64,000 nucleotides of DNA, from NCBI RefSeq assembly GCF_005233875.1, contig NZ_SZPZ01000004.1, positions 124,001 to 188,000 of the forward strand, written 5' to 3'. Both the position numbers and the translations under genes were made by a program. The stretch's first letter is position 1; every line of letters begins with the position of its first letter. Below, piece by piece: positions 35,620 to 44,745 of this stretch. The notes under the pieces are model-generated. The model was given only the letters and a program-made list of their open reading frames with translations, was not told where the DNA came from and searched no databases. Origin of the DNA: Kribbella jiaozuonensis (GTDB lineage: Bacteria; Actinomycetota; Actinomycetes; Propionibacteriales; Kribbellaceae).

Positions 35620-36234
35620 ATGAACCTGGGGCGGTTGGCGCGCGGGCGACGGGTGTTGGCGGGGTTCTGGGGTGCGACGGTCGTGCAGGTCGCGGCTGTT
35701 GCCCTCGACGTCAACATCCTCAAACAGGCCAGCAAGGCGACGCTGATGCCGTTGCTCTGGCAGTGGTCGCGCACGCAGGACGCGCCGCCGCTGATCCAGG
35801 CGGCGCTGCTCGCGTCGGCCGCCGGTGATCTGCTGCTGGAGACCGATGCGCAGCTCGCCGGAATGGCGGCGTTCGCGGCGGCACATGCGTGCTACCTCGC
35901 GGTGTTCCTCGCCAATCCGGCGCAGCGGTCGTGGCGGGTGCTCGCGGCGTTCGCGGCGTTGTGGGCTGCCTTGATCGCGGTGCTGTCTCCCGGGCTCGGT
36001 GGCCAGCGGGTGCCGGTGGCGGCGTACGCGTTGTTGCTCACGGCAACTGCGGTCGCGTCGCGCTGGCACAACTCGCGGAGCGGTCTCGGCGGGGCGCTGT
36101 TCCTGGTCTCGGATGCGTTGATCGCGCTGCGGATGTCCGGGCGGGACTTCCCGGGACGCGGCGCGCTGACGATGTCGACGTACGCCGTCGGGCAGTACCT
36201 GCTGACGTCAGGCGTGAGCAAATCTGACCGGTAG
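35620..36234 (+). CDS. YhhN-family protein, lysoplasmalogenase-like
   Basis: 204-aa membrane protein with seven or eight helices. The conserved acidic residues of the family are at SAAGDLLLE and in LFLVSDALIAL, the two Asp motifs of lysoplasmalogenases such as TMEM86. It would cleave the vinyl-ether bond of lysoplasmalogens, or an analogous lipid. ATG at 35620, with CAGACT seven bases before it and no SD. Confidence 0.8.
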   Translation: MNLGRLARGRRVLAGFWGATVVQVAAVALDVNILKQASKATLMPLLWQWSRTQDAPPLIQAALLASAAGDLLLETDAQLAGMAAFAAAHACYLAVFLANPAQRSWRVLAAFAALWAALIAVLSPGLGGQRVPVAAYALLLTATAVASRWHNSRSGLGGALFLVSDALIALRMSGRDFPGRGALTMSTYAVGQYLLTSGVSKSDR

Positions 36235-36282
36235 TGGTCATCGTCGTTGACCGCGGGTCGCCTCCGCTGTGGGGTGAAGGGT

Positions 36283-38685
36283 ATGGCGACCGTCGACGAC
36301 GTACGACGACAGTTCCGGAACCCGCCGCCCGAGGGGCGGCCGATGATGCGCTGGTGGTGGTTCGGTCCGTCGGCCACGCGGGACGAGCTGGACCGGGAGC
36401 TGCACGCGATGGCAGCGGCCGGACTCGGCGGGGTCGAGGTCGCGTTCGTCTATCCGATGGGTCCGGTGACGGCACCGTTCGGTTCGCCCGAGCTGCTCGA
36501 GCTGGTCGGGCATGCGGCTCGGACGGCGCACTCGTTGGGGCTGCGGTTCGACGTGACGCTGGGCAGCGGCTGGTCGTACGGCGGCGGCCACATCGGGCCC
36601 GAGCACGCCGCGCGGCAGCTGCGCTGGGATCGGCGCGGGATCGGCGGCGCGGCGTACGACGTACCTGTGGTCGAGGCCTGGCCGGGAGATGAGTTCGTCG
36701 CAGCCTTCGTGGGCGACGGGTCGTCGTACGTCGAGGTGCCGGTGCGCGACGGGATCATCCACGTCCCGGCCGGTGGTCAGCCGCGTGAGGTGCTGATCGC
36801 CACGTCGCGGGTCACCGGGCAGCAGGTGAAGCGGACGGCTGCGGGCGCCGAGGGGCACACGCTCGACCATTACTCGGCGACCGCGGCCTCGGAGCACATT
36901 CGCCGCGTCGCGGAGCCGTTGCTGCAGGCGGCGACGCCTGAGCTGCTCGGGTCGGTGTTCTGCGACAGCCTCGAGGTGTACGGCGCGGACTGGACGCCGG
37001 GGATCTTCGACGAGTTCGCCAAGCGCCGGGGGTACGAGCTGCGGCCGCGGCTGTACGAGCTGCTCGTCGACACCGATGAGTCGCGGCAACTGCGGATCGA
37101 CTTCGGGCGGACGTTGTCGGAGCTGTACGAGGACAACTTCCTGAAGGTGTTCCAGCAGTGGGCGGCCGGGTACGGCGTACCGTTCCGCATCCAGAGCTAC
37201 GGCGAGCCGCCGGCGACGATGAGCAGCTACCGGTTCGCGGACATCTTCGAAGGCGAGGGCTGGGGGTGGACGCGGATCCCGGAGACACGGTGGGCGTCGT
37301 CGGCTGCCAACATCTACGGCCGGTCGGTGGTGTCGGCGGAGGTGTGGACCTGGGTGCACTCGCCGTCGTTCCGCGCGACGCCGCTCGATCTCCAGGGCGA
37401 GGCGCACGAGCATTTCCTGTCCGGCGTCAACCAGCTCATCGGCCACGGCTGGCCGTACTCACCGTCCAACGGCCCCGGCCTCGGCTGGATCTTCTACGCG
37501 GCCGGCGCCCTCGACGACCGCAACCCATGGTGGCCGCTGGCAACGGATCTGTTCGCGTCCCTCCACCGCCTGTCCTGGCTCCTCCAGCAAGGTACGCCGG
37601 TCCGCCCGGTCAAGATCTACATCCCGGCCTCCGACGCGTACGCCGAGACGGGCCTGAGCGAGCCGAACAACCTGTACCGCGTCGCCCGCCGACTGATCCC
37701 GGAAAGCATCCCCCGCACGATCCGCGAGGCGGGACTCGACTACGACCTGATCGATGACGACGCCGTCTCGGTCGTCGATCCCGCCGACGTCCCGCTGGTC
37801 GTCGTACCGGACGGAACCACCACGCCCGCGGAGACCACGCGCTGGCTCGACGCGGTCCGCGCGGCTGGCGGCACGGTCGTCACCGACATCGCCACGCTCG
37901 CCGAGCACCTCCCGCCGGCGCCATTCACCCCGCAGCAGGACGTCGGCGTGGTCCACCGCCGCCTCGACGACGGCGACATCTACTTCGTCGCCAACACCGG
38001 CCCCGAAGCCCGAACCCTCACCTTCGACGAGCCGATGGAACGCTGGACCTCGAACGACGTCACCCGCTCCCTCACCCTGCATCCCTACGAGTCAGCGGTC
38101 CTCACCAAGACGACCACCTCTGCAACAGCCGAGCCGTCCGATGTTGTCGAAGCAGCTCTGGGCGAATGGTCGGTTGCCTTTGACAACAACATCCGTCCGG
38201 TCACCATCCCCCACCGCTGGGAAGACACCCCGGAACTCGCGACCTACTCCGGCTCCGCGACCTACCAGACCGACCTTCACTTACCAGACACCGACGGCCG
38301 ACTCTTCCTCGACCTCGGCCCCGGCACACCGGTCGACGCCGACAGTGAGCCCTACCTCCCACCCAACTCCTACCGCGCCCTGATCACCCCGCCGGTAGGC
38401 GTTGCCGCCGAGATCTACCTCAACGACACCCGCTGCGGCACCGTCTGGGCCCCGCCGTACCGCGTCGACATCACCGACGCCGCGCGACCGGGTGCCAACG
38501 ATCTACGCATCGTCGTACACAACACGGCCGCCAACGCGTTGTCCGCCGACCAGCACCTTCTCAGGGCAGCGGAAGACGTCACCGCGGAGTTCGGTCACCG
38601 CTTCGACCTCCAGCACATCGAGCACGCGGCCGACTACCTCAACTCCGGGCTGCTCGCCGTACCGACGATCACTCAGACCGGCTAG
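36283..38685 (+). CDS. glycoside hydrolase, GH106-like (alpha-L-rhamnosidase family)
   Basis: 800 aa. The N-terminal segment RPMMRWWWFGPSATRDELDR and the barrel region with GGVEVAFVYPMG and FDVTLGSGWSYGG match the GH106-type large glycosidases; SVFCDSLEVYGADWTPGIFDEF carries likely acidic catalytic residues. A C-terminal beta domain starts at about residue 630. It has no signal peptide, so it acts in the cytoplasm on an imported oligosaccharide. It is not surrounded by sugar genes. Family call by pattern; the substrate is inferred. Confidence 0.8.
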   Translation: MATVDDVRRQFRNPPPEGRPMMRWWWFGPSATRDELDRELHAMAAAGLGGVEVAFVYPMGPVTAPFGSPELLELVGHAARTAHSLGLRFDVTLGSGWSYGGGHIGPEHAARQLRWDRRGIGGAAYDVPVVEAWPGDEFVAAFVGDGSSYVEVPVRDGIIHVPAGGQPREVLIATSRVTGQQVKRTAAGAEGHTLDHYSATAASEHIRRVAEPLLQAATPELLGSVFCDSLEVYGADWTPGIFDEFAKRRGYELRPRLYELLVDTDESRQLRIDFGRTLSELYEDNFLKVFQQWAAGYGVPFRIQSYGEPPATMSSYRFADIFEGEGWGWTRIPETRWASSAANIYGRSVVSAEVWTWVHSPSFRATPLDLQGEAHEHFLSGVNQLIGHGWPYSPSNGPGLGWIFYAAGALDDRNPWWPLATDLFASLHRLSWLLQQGTPVRPVKIYIPASDAYAETGLSEPNNLYRVARRLIPESIPRTIREAGLDYDLIDDDAVSVVDPADVPLVVVPDGTTTPAETTRWLDAVRAAGGTVVTDIATLAEHLPPAPFTPQQDVGVVHRRLDDGDIYFVANTGPEARTLTFDEPMERWTSNDVTRSLTLHPYESAVLTKTTTSATAEPSDVVEAALGEWSVAFDNNIRPVTIPHRWEDTPELATYSGSATYQTDLHLPDTDGRLFLDLGPGTPVDADSEPYLPPNSYRALITPPVGVAAEIYLNDTRCGTVWAPPYRVDITDAARPGANDLRIVVHNTAANALSADQHLLRAAEDVTAEFGHRFDLQHIEHAADYLNSGLLAVPTITQTG

Positions 38686-38987
38686 TCCGCGGCGCGGGTC
38701 TCGGCGAGGCGTTCGTGGTGGTGGATGACCTCGGCGATGACGAAGGCGAGGAACTTCTCGGCGAAGACCGGGTCGAGACCGGACTCGGCCGCGAGCGCGC
38801 GGAGCCGGGCGACCTGAGCCTGTTCGCGGGACTTGTCGGCCGGCGGCATTCCGGTGCTGGCCTTGAGGGCACCGACCTGCTGGGTGCACTTGAAGCGCTC
38901 GGCCAGCAGGTGGATCAGCGCGGCGTCGATGTTGTCGATGCTGCTGCGGAGCCGGGCGAGCTCGTCGTTGGCGTTGTCTGCGATCAC
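38682..38987 (-). CDS. chorismate mutase, type II (AroQ-like)
   Basis: 101-aa all-helical protein: LARLRSSIDNIDAALIHLLA, RFKCTQQVGALKAS and DKSREQAQVARLRALAAESG give the AroQ helix-1 Arg, Lys and Glu positions. It would convert chorismate to prephenate for Phe/Tyr. Short for a stand-alone enzyme but normal for the AroQ-alpha class. GTG start at 38987. Its stop overlaps the convergent glycosidase end by 4 nt. Confidence 0.88.
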   Translation of the reverse strand: MIADNANDELARLRSSIDNIDAALIHLLAERFKCTQQVGALKASTGMPPADKSREQAQVARLRALAAESGLDPVFAEKFLAFVIAEVIHHHERLAETRAAD

Positions 38988-39018
38988 GTTCCTAGCTTCT
39001 CAGGCCGCCGGCGCGAGC

Positions 39019-40344
39019 TCAGGCCTGGTCCAGGAACCGGTCCAGCACCCGCGAGCCGAACTCGAGAGCCGACGTCGGGACCCGCTCGTCGATGCCGTGG
39101 AACATGCCCATGAAGTCCAGGTCCGGCGGCAGCTGCAGCGGTACGAAACCGAAGCACCGCACCCCGAGCCGGCTCCACGACTTCGCGTCCGTACCACCCG
39201 ACATCAGCAGCGGCGCGGTCCGGCTCTGCGGGTCCTCGGCCGCCAGGCACGCCTTCATCGCCTCGACCAGCCCGCCGCTGAACTCGGTCTCCAACGCGAT
39301 GTCCTGTACGACGGTCTCGCGCTGCACCTTGTCGCCGAGCAGCTCGTCGATCGTCGCGAAGAACTCGTCCTCGTACCCGGGCAGGAACCGTCCGTCGATG
39401 TGCGCCTCGGCGTCGCCGGGGATCACGTTCACCTTGTAACCGGCGTTCAGCATCGTCGGGTTCGAGGTGTTGCGGATCGTCGCGCCGAACATCCGGCTGA
39501 AGCTGCCCAGCTTCGCCAGCGTCGCCGTCATGTCATCGGGGTCCAGCTCGGTCCCGAGCACGTCCTCGAGCGTCTTCAGGAACTCCCGCACCGTCGGCGT
39601 GACCCGCAGCGGCCACTCGTGCCCGCCGATCCGGGTCACCGCCTCGACCAGGTTGGTGACGGCGTTGTCGTTGTTCACCATCGACCCGTGGCCCGCCGTA
39701 CCCCGGGCCTTGAGCCGCATCCAGTTCATACCCTTCTCGGCCGTCTCGATCAGGTACAGGCGCAGGTCGTCCTTGACCGTGATCGAGAAGCCGCCGACCT
39801 CGCCGATGCCCTCAGTGCAGTCGGCGACGGTGTCCGGGTGGTTGTTGATCAGCCACTGCGCGCCGTACACACCGCCGGCTTCTTCATCGGCGGTGAACAC
39901 AAGGCGGACCGGCCGCCGCGGCTTCACGCCCGCGCGCTGACGAGCCCGGACGACCGACAGCACCATCGCGTCGAAGTCCTTCATGTCGACCGCGCCGCGA
40001 CCCCACACGCAGCCGTCGAAGATCTCGCCGGAGAACGGGTCGACCTTCCAGTCCTTCGGGTCCGCCGGTACGACGTCCAGGTGCCCGTGCACGAGCAACG
40101 GGTCCGCATTCTGGTCCTCGCCGTCCCAGTGGGCGACCAGTGTCGCGCGCCCCGGCTCCGACTCGTAGATCGTCGACTCGATGCCGACCTCGTCCAGCTT
40201 CGAGGCGACGTACTCGGCCGCGACCCGCTCCCCGTTGCTCTTGCCGTTCCCGTAGTTCGTGGTGTCGATCCGGATCAGTTCACTGCAGAGCTCCACCACC
40301 TCGGCATCGGGCGTGTACGACGTACGGTCGCTGGAGGTCGTCAT
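39019..40344 (-). CDS. M20-family metallopeptidase
   Basis: 441 aa. Metal ligands are readable in order: His and Asp in LLVHGHLDVVP, bridging Asp in WGRGAVDMKDF, catalytic Glu pair in FTADEEAGG, and late His in MGMFHGIDERVP. The dimerisation domain lies around residues 200-320. ATG at 40344 chosen, with AGAGGA eight bases upstream; an ATG three codons before it is too close to that SD. Cytosolic amidase or dipeptidase; the substrate is not predictable. Confidence 0.92.
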   Translation of the reverse strand: MTTSSDRTSYTPDAEVVELCSELIRIDTTNYGNGKSNGERVAAEYVASKLDEVGIESTIYESEPGRATLVAHWDGEDQNADPLLVHGHLDVVPADPKDWKVDPFSGEIFDGCVWGRGAVDMKDFDAMVLSVVRARQRAGVKPRRPVRLVFTADEEAGGVYGAQWLINNHPDTVADCTEGIGEVGGFSITVKDDLRLYLIETAEKGMNWMRLKARGTAGHGSMVNNDNAVTNLVEAVTRIGGHEWPLRVTPTVREFLKTLEDVLGTELDPDDMTATLAKLGSFSRMFGATIRNTSNPTMLNAGYKVNVIPGDAEAHIDGRFLPGYEDEFFATIDELLGDKVQRETVVQDIALETEFSGGLVEAMKACLAAEDPQSRTAPLLMSGGTDAKSWSRLGVRCFGFVPLQLPPDLDFMGMFHGIDERVPTSALEFGSRVLDRFLDQA

Positions 40345-40391
40345 GCCGACCATCCTCTCTCACCGCCCCGGTGATGGCATCCCGAGGTCGG

Positions 40392-40793
40392 TCAGACCAG
40401 CGTGATCGAGTCCCCGGAGACGGTGATCTGTTTCGGCGGGAGCGGTCGCGGCGCGGGCCCGGCGACGACCGAGCCGTCCTTCACGGAGTACTTGCTGCCG
40501 TGGCAGGGGCAGTCGATGGTGCCGTTGGCAACAGTCGTGACCTGGCAGCCCTGGTGCGTGCAGGTCGAGCTGAACGCCTTGAACGTGCCTTTGACCGGTT
40601 GCGTGACGACGACCTGGTTCTGGTCGAAGATCTTCCCTTCGCCGACCGGGATCTCGTCGGTCTTCCCGAGTACGGCGTTCGCGGGTGCCGTCTGCGATGG
40701 TGGGTTCTTCGGTTCGCCGTACTTCGAGCAGCCGGCGGCGGTCGCTCCGATCGCGACGGCCAGGACCGTCCGGCGGCCAGGTTGCTGTGTCAT
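40392..40793 (-). CDS. Rieske [2Fe-2S] lipoprotein
   Basis: 133 aa. The N-terminus GRRTVLAVAIGATAAGCS combines an RR pair with a lipobox-like AAGC, so it is exported and probably lipid-anchored. The cluster ligands are CTHQGC and CPCHGS, spaced as in soluble Rieske domains. It overlaps the membrane protein upstream (ATGA). Together they could form a small electron-transfer module facing the outside; its partner oxidase or reductase is not visible. Confidence 0.9.
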   Translation of the reverse strand: MTQQPGRRTVLAVAIGATAAGCSKYGEPKNPPSQTAPANAVLGKTDEIPVGEGKIFDQNQVVVTQPVKGTFKAFSSTCTHQGCQVTTVANGTIDCPCHGSKYSVKDGSVVAGPAPRPLPPKQITVSGDSITLV

Positions 40794-41329
40794 CGGATCA
40801 CTCCGAACGTTGTGAAGAACCAGAGCGACGAGGTCAGCCACAGGCCGACCAGCGCCGTGAACACGGCCCCGCCGACGACGGGCAGGAGCCATTTGGGGGC
40901 GTCGGTTCGGCTGAGGGTCAGCATCTTCGCGACGAACGCGCCGTAGAAGAAGCAGCCCAGCAGGGAGTGGATCAGGATGCGCGGTTCGCCGTACTCGAAG
41001 CCGAGTGCGTAGAGACAGTGCGCGACCACCGGGAGGGTGAACGCCACGGCGATGCGGCCGGACCAGCGGTGCAGCGGCGCGACCCACGGGCGGGTGGGCA
41101 GGCGGCCGTAGAGCGACATGGCCGAGATCAGCTGCACGATCCCGAAGAGGAGAGCGACGGTCGCGAGCCAGGTCTTCACCGATTGGAAGCTGGAGAAGCC
41201 GGCCAGGTTGATCGCGACGCCGGCCGGGTCGTGGAGGCGGCCGTAGACACCGAGCGCTACGGCGACGGCAGTGCCGACCGCGAGCGGTACCGCGATCCTG
41301 GTCGCGTGTTGGACCTGTGCGGTGCTCAT
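40790..41329 (-). CDS. DUF6529-family membrane protein, cytochrome b561-like
   Basis: 179 aa with five helices. Histidines inside helices (APLHRWSGR, VVAHCLYALGF, LIHSLLGCFF) sit as haem ligands would in a b561-type cytochrome; LSRTDAPKWLLPVVGGAVFT follows. Start ATG at 41329 shares a base with the upstream stop. It is the middle gene of a three-gene operon and could pass electrons to the Rieske protein. Haem binding is inference. Confidence 0.7.
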   Translation of the reverse strand: MSTAQVQHATRIAVPLAVGTAVAVALGVYGRLHDPAGVAINLAGFSSFQSVKTWLATVALLFGIVQLISAMSLYGRLPTRPWVAPLHRWSGRIAVAFTLPVVAHCLYALGFEYGEPRILIHSLLGCFFYGAFVAKMLTLSRTDAPKWLLPVVGGAVFTALVGLWLTSSLWFFTTFGVIR

Positions 41330-41982
41330 CAGAACGCCTCATCTCCGCTGACTGCTTGGGCTGTCACGGGTACGCCGTTCACCGTCGCGGCACGGGTGGT
41401 GGTGTCGAGGGGCGGGGCGGGGGCCGGCGTACCGTCGTTGTCGACGCCGACCTGCTTGCCGTCGGGCAGGACGATCCAGCCGATGGTGCTGGTGGAGTTC
41501 CGTGCGCGGTACAGGCCGGCGGGTGGGCCGGCTTTCGCGATCGCGAACCGCAGCGTGCGACCACTGAGCGTGAAGGCGCCGCTGGCGGTGTTGCCGGCGA
41601 CGGCGGCGGTCAGGCGCTCGCCGGTCTTGGAACGCAGTACGAGCCGACCGTTGCGGTAGGTGCCGGTCAGCCAGGCTTCGAGGCTCCGGCCGTCACAGAC
41701 GTACGCCGCGGCTCGCTCGCCCTTCGTCGCGATCGCCAGCGAGGCCTCGCGTTCGTTGGTCCGGCCCGCGTAGACCGCGGGTGGTTTGGCCGGCGCTGTC
41801 GTGGCAGGCTTGCTCGGCGTCTGCGGGGTCGCGGAGGGGGTGACTGTTCCCACCGGCGTCACTGTTGGTGCCGGGTTGCTCGCCTGGGTTGGATTGCCGG
41901 TCTGGGTGCTGTTGACCACCATGAACGCGACCAGCCCGACGGCCGTCGCCGCCAACGTCACCAACGGACTTCGCTGCCCCAT
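41329..41982 (-). CDS. membrane-anchored protein of unknown function
   Basis: 217 aa. One N-terminal helix (LVTLAATAVGLVAFMVVN), then a Thr/Pro-rich linker (NPAPTVTPVGTVTPSATP) and a beta-rich extracytoplasmic domain with one Cys. It heads the operon with the b561-like and Rieske genes; a matching role in the outer redox module is possible but not shown. No family recognised. Confidence 0.7.
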   Translation of the reverse strand: MGQRSPLVTLAATAVGLVAFMVVNSTQTGNPTQASNPAPTVTPVGTVTPSATPQTPSKPATTAPAKPPAVYAGRTNEREASLAIATKGERAAAYVCDGRSLEAWLTGTYRNGRLVLRSKTGERLTAAVAGNTASGAFTLSGRTLRFAIAKAGPPAGLYRARNSTSTIGWIVLPDGKQVGVDNDGTPAPAPPLDTTTRAATVNGVPVTAQAVSGDEAF

Positions 41983-42084
41983 CGCCGCCCCACCACCCCA
42001 AGACCCAGCCCGACGCCGGTCTCACCCCGAGACGAGGATCCCGCCGACCCATCGCCTGGTCAACGGCTCAGCGGCTCAGCCGGT

Positions 42085-42573
42085 TCAGAGGACCTTCAGC
42101 CCGTACATCTCCCCGAGCGGATCCGAGATCAGTTCGATCCGCGCCCCGTCGGGGTCGCGGAAGTAGATCGACGTACCGCTCTCCTCCTGGAACTCGACGC
42201 CGTGCGCGGTCAGGCTCTCCTTGAGCTGCCCCCAGCGCTCCGGCTCGACCGAGATCGCCATGTGGTGCAGCCCGCCCAGCACCTCGGCGTACGGCCCGAG
42301 ATCCAGCCCCGGGAAGTCGAAGAACGCCAGCAGGTTCCCGTTCCCGATGTCGAAGAAGAAGTGCGTCGAGCCCTCGTAGTCCCGGTTCCCGACCATCTCG
42401 GTCAGCGGGAACCCGAGCACGTCCTGGTAGAACTTGACGGTCCGCTCGACGTCCGCACACAACAACGCGGTGTGATGCAACCCACGCGCCGAACTGACCC
42501 CACCCGGCTTCAGATAAGCACTCCGGATCCGGTCCCGCTCAGCCTCGATCGCACCCAGCTCGATCTCCGTCAT
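42085..42573 (-). CDS. VOC-family protein (glyoxalase/dioxygenase fold)
   Basis: 162 aa. Two betaalphabetabetabeta repeats; metal-binding positions are in GLHHTALLCADVERTVKFYQ (His), GGLHHMAISV (His) and DGARIELIS (Glu). These fit a vicinal-oxygen-chelate enzyme. GGAG precedes the ATG. The substrate is unknown. Confidence 0.88.
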   Translation of the reverse strand: MTEIELGAIEAERDRIRSAYLKPGGVSSARGLHHTALLCADVERTVKFYQDVLGFPLTEMVGNRDYEGSTHFFFDIGNGNLLAFFDFPGLDLGPYAEVLGGLHHMAISVEPERWGQLKESLTAHGVEFQEESGTSIYFRDPDGARIELISDPLGEMYGLKVL

Positions 42574-42713
42574 CCCACCCCACCCTTCTCCTTGAACCCG
42601 AAACTACCCCGCCCCCAACACTCCGTCACCACCCCCACCCGCCCGATGTGAATTCCACCCCTGGAGTTTGCTACTGTTCTCCGGTCAGCACCGCACCCCG
42701 GTGCAGACCACTC

Positions 42714-42799
42714 GTCCGGGTGGCGGAATAGGCAGACGCGCTAGCTTGAGGTGCTAGTGCCCTTTACGGGGCGTGGGGGTTCAAGTCCCCCCTCGGACA
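42714..42799 (+). tRNA. tRNA-Leu (anticodon GAG)
   Basis: 86-nt class II tRNA. Acceptor GTCCGGG pairs with CTCGGAC; anticodon stem CTAGC/GCTAG encloses TTGAGGT with anticodon GAG; a long variable arm (TGCCCTTTACGGGGCGT) and T-arm GGGGGTTCAAGTCCCCC follow. No CCA is encoded. The last 19 bases are also the end of the serine recombinase gene on the other strand, so the tRNA 3' end is the probable attachment site of the island. Confidence 0.95.
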
Positions 42800-44541
42800 C
42801 GCATGCTAACCACACGCGGGGTTGGACTGATGGAGACATCAGCCACCCGCGTTTTGTGGTTATAGGACACTTCCAGCGCCAAGGCGCCGTACAGCTCGGC
42901 CAGATCCGCTCGACCGGCCTGATCCAGCACCGTCTTCATTGCGCCCAGCTCTTCAACCATGCCGCGGATGTCAGCAGGACTCAGACGCTCGGCAGGCTCA
43001 AGCGCCTCAAGGCCGGCCAGAGCAGCCTTCTTCTCGGCCACGGCCGCGTTGTACTGGTTCGTCAGGGTCTCGGGATCCCAACCAGCCTCCAAAGCCCGTT
43101 GCAGTCTGTTCATGTTCGCTTCCGCCGCAGCGATCCGTTCCCGGAAGACTCGCTCGGTCGCCTCCGCAGGATCCTCGACGTCCTGGGCGCCGACGAGGAC
43201 TGCAACAGTCTCATCAAGATTGTCGGGGCTGAAGAGACCTGCGATCCATTCATTCACGCCGCGGGAGAGTTGATCCTCGCGGACGTAGACGGTCGGCGGA
43301 TGGCCTAAGGCTGCGCTCGATCCCGGGACCAGCGTCCTCGCGGCACACCTGTAGAACACCCCATGCTTGCGCCGAGCGCCCTCCATCTTGCGCCCGCACG
43401 TCTCACAGCAAATCGCTCCTCTGAAGAGGTACGCCGACTTCGGCCCGACCCGCGTCCGGGGCTGGGACGCCCGGGCCGCCATATCCGCACCTCGACGAGC
43501 ACGGATCTCCAACTGAACCCGCGTGAAGACGTCGACGGACACGATCGCGGGGTGCGCCGGCTCGCGCGACCGTACGATCTTCGACTGCGGCGAACGCCGG
43601 AACCGCACAACATGTCCCGCCGCGACATCGTCGGGATCCAGCAACTCCTCGACCTTCCGCCACCGGCCGTAGATAGCGAACCCCGTGTACCGCGGATTCT
43701 CGAGGATCGCCTTCACGGTGCTGTGCTGCCAGCCATCGCCCCTCCGATGCCGGTTCTGCTGAGGAGTATGGGCAGACGGGCAGGGAACACCTTCGCGGTT
43801 GAGCGTCTCGGCGACTGATTTCAGCCCCAACCCACCGAGATAGAGCTCAAAGATTCGCTCGACAACTGCCGCCGCCTCCTCGTCGACAGCCAGCGCCCGA
43901 AGCCGATAACCCTCCTGAGCCTTCCGCGGATTCGGATGGGGGCCTGCGTCAACGACCACATATCCGTACGGCGCTCGACCGCCTTGGTACCGCCCGTCCA
44001 TCACGACCTGCGCCGCCATCGCGGCCCGAACCCGGCGCTGTACATGTTGCCGTTCCGACTTCGACAAGCCGCCCGTGATCGTCATCGCCATGTCGTGCAC
44101 CGTGTTCTCGGGATCGAACCGCCCACCGAGACTCGGGATCCACAGCGCGACGCCGTACCGATGGAACTTCGGCCAGGTCAAGCTGAACTGATTGCTGTAC
44201 CAGCAACGGGTCGCCTCGCCCACGACCAGCCCATCCCAGCCACGCTGCGGGTTCTTCAACTCCTGCAGCAACCTGCCGGCCTCACCGCGACGCTCCCACG
44301 GCAACGACCGAGACTGCCCGATGTCGAAGAACTGCTCCACGATCTCGCCGCCGAGCGGCTCAACGAAGCGACTTGCCTCCCCCATCTGCCACGCCAGCGA
44401 GGTCCGCGGATCCTGGTTGTCTTCAGTCGAGCAACGTCCATAGAAGGCCAACCGTCCGATCCCGACCTGACTAGTCGGACAGGCTGCCAGTGCCTCGAGA
44501 CCAAGCAGTTCGTCCAGCGTCGCCCACTCGTCGCCGCTCAA
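42781..44541 (-). CDS. large serine recombinase (integrase)
   Basis: 586-aa site-specific recombinase. The resolvase domain comes first, with the catalytic Ser in AFYGRCSTEDN (Ser38); the recombinase domain holds YQGGRAPYGYVVVDAG, a zinc ribbon is at CCETCGRKMEG...YRCAA, and a long coiled coil lies near the C-terminus. TTG start with GGAGG six bases before it. The last codons (MRVRGGT then stop) run into the tRNA-Leu 3' end, so this is almost certainly the integrase of the island. Intact by sequence. Confidence 0.93.
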   Translation of the reverse strand: MSGDEWATLDELLGLEALAACPTSQVGIGRLAFYGRCSTEDNQDPRTSLAWQMGEASRFVEPLGGEIVEQFFDIGQSRSLPWERRGEAGRLLQELKNPQRGWDGLVVGEATRCWYSNQFSLTWPKFHRYGVALWIPSLGGRFDPENTVHDMAMTITGGLSKSERQHVQRRVRAAMAAQVVMDGRYQGGRAPYGYVVVDAGPHPNPRKAQEGYRLRALAVDEEAAAVVERIFELYLGGLGLKSVAETLNREGVPCPSAHTPQQNRHRRGDGWQHSTVKAILENPRYTGFAIYGRWRKVEELLDPDDVAAGHVVRFRRSPQSKIVRSREPAHPAIVSVDVFTRVQLEIRARRGADMAARASQPRTRVGPKSAYLFRGAICCETCGRKMEGARRKHGVFYRCAARTLVPGSSAALGHPPTVYVREDQLSRGVNEWIAGLFSPDNLDETVAVLVGAQDVEDPAEATERVFRERIAAAEANMNRLQRALEAGWDPETLTNQYNAAVAEKKAALAGLEALEPAERLSPADIRGMVEELGAMKTVLDQAGRADLAELYGALALEVSYNHKTRVADVSISPTPRVVSMRVRGGT

Positions 44542-44690
44542 GATGCCCTCCTGCGCTTCGACCGGGCCAGTCGGAGAACGATCCGGCGCAACACACGAGC
44601 AGCTTGCGGATACAGCACCGGGGACCTGCCCGGCAGGCTCACCCGAATCTGCGGATCCTCACCCACACCGTCCACATCTGGCTTCTCCAT
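44538..44690 (-). CDS. small basic protein upstream of the integrase
   Basis: 50 aa, basic C-terminus: MEKPDVDGVGEDPQIRVSLP then RSPVLYPQAARVLRRIVLRL. Its TGA overlaps the TTG of the recombinase (TTGA), so the two are coupled, which argues that it is real although short. A role as an excision or control factor for the recombinase is possible and untested. Confidence 0.6.
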   Translation of the reverse strand: MEKPDVDGVGEDPQIRVSLPGRSPVLYPQAARVLRRIVLRLARSKRRRAS

Positions 44691-44715
44691 GCCTGCTCAA
44701 CGCATGAGCTACACA

Positions 44716-44745
44716 CAGTAGTCAATGCTTCTCAACGCTACTCAA
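44716..44745. repeat. three tandem 10-bp repeats upstream of the integrase operon
   Basis: On the minus strand: TTGAGTAGCG, TTGAGAAGCA, TTGACTACTG, each one helical turn apart. A fourth TTGAGCAGGC lies just before the small ORF. The block overlaps the end of the GNAT gene. Spacing on one DNA face suggests protein binding or promoter elements. Confidence 0.5.
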
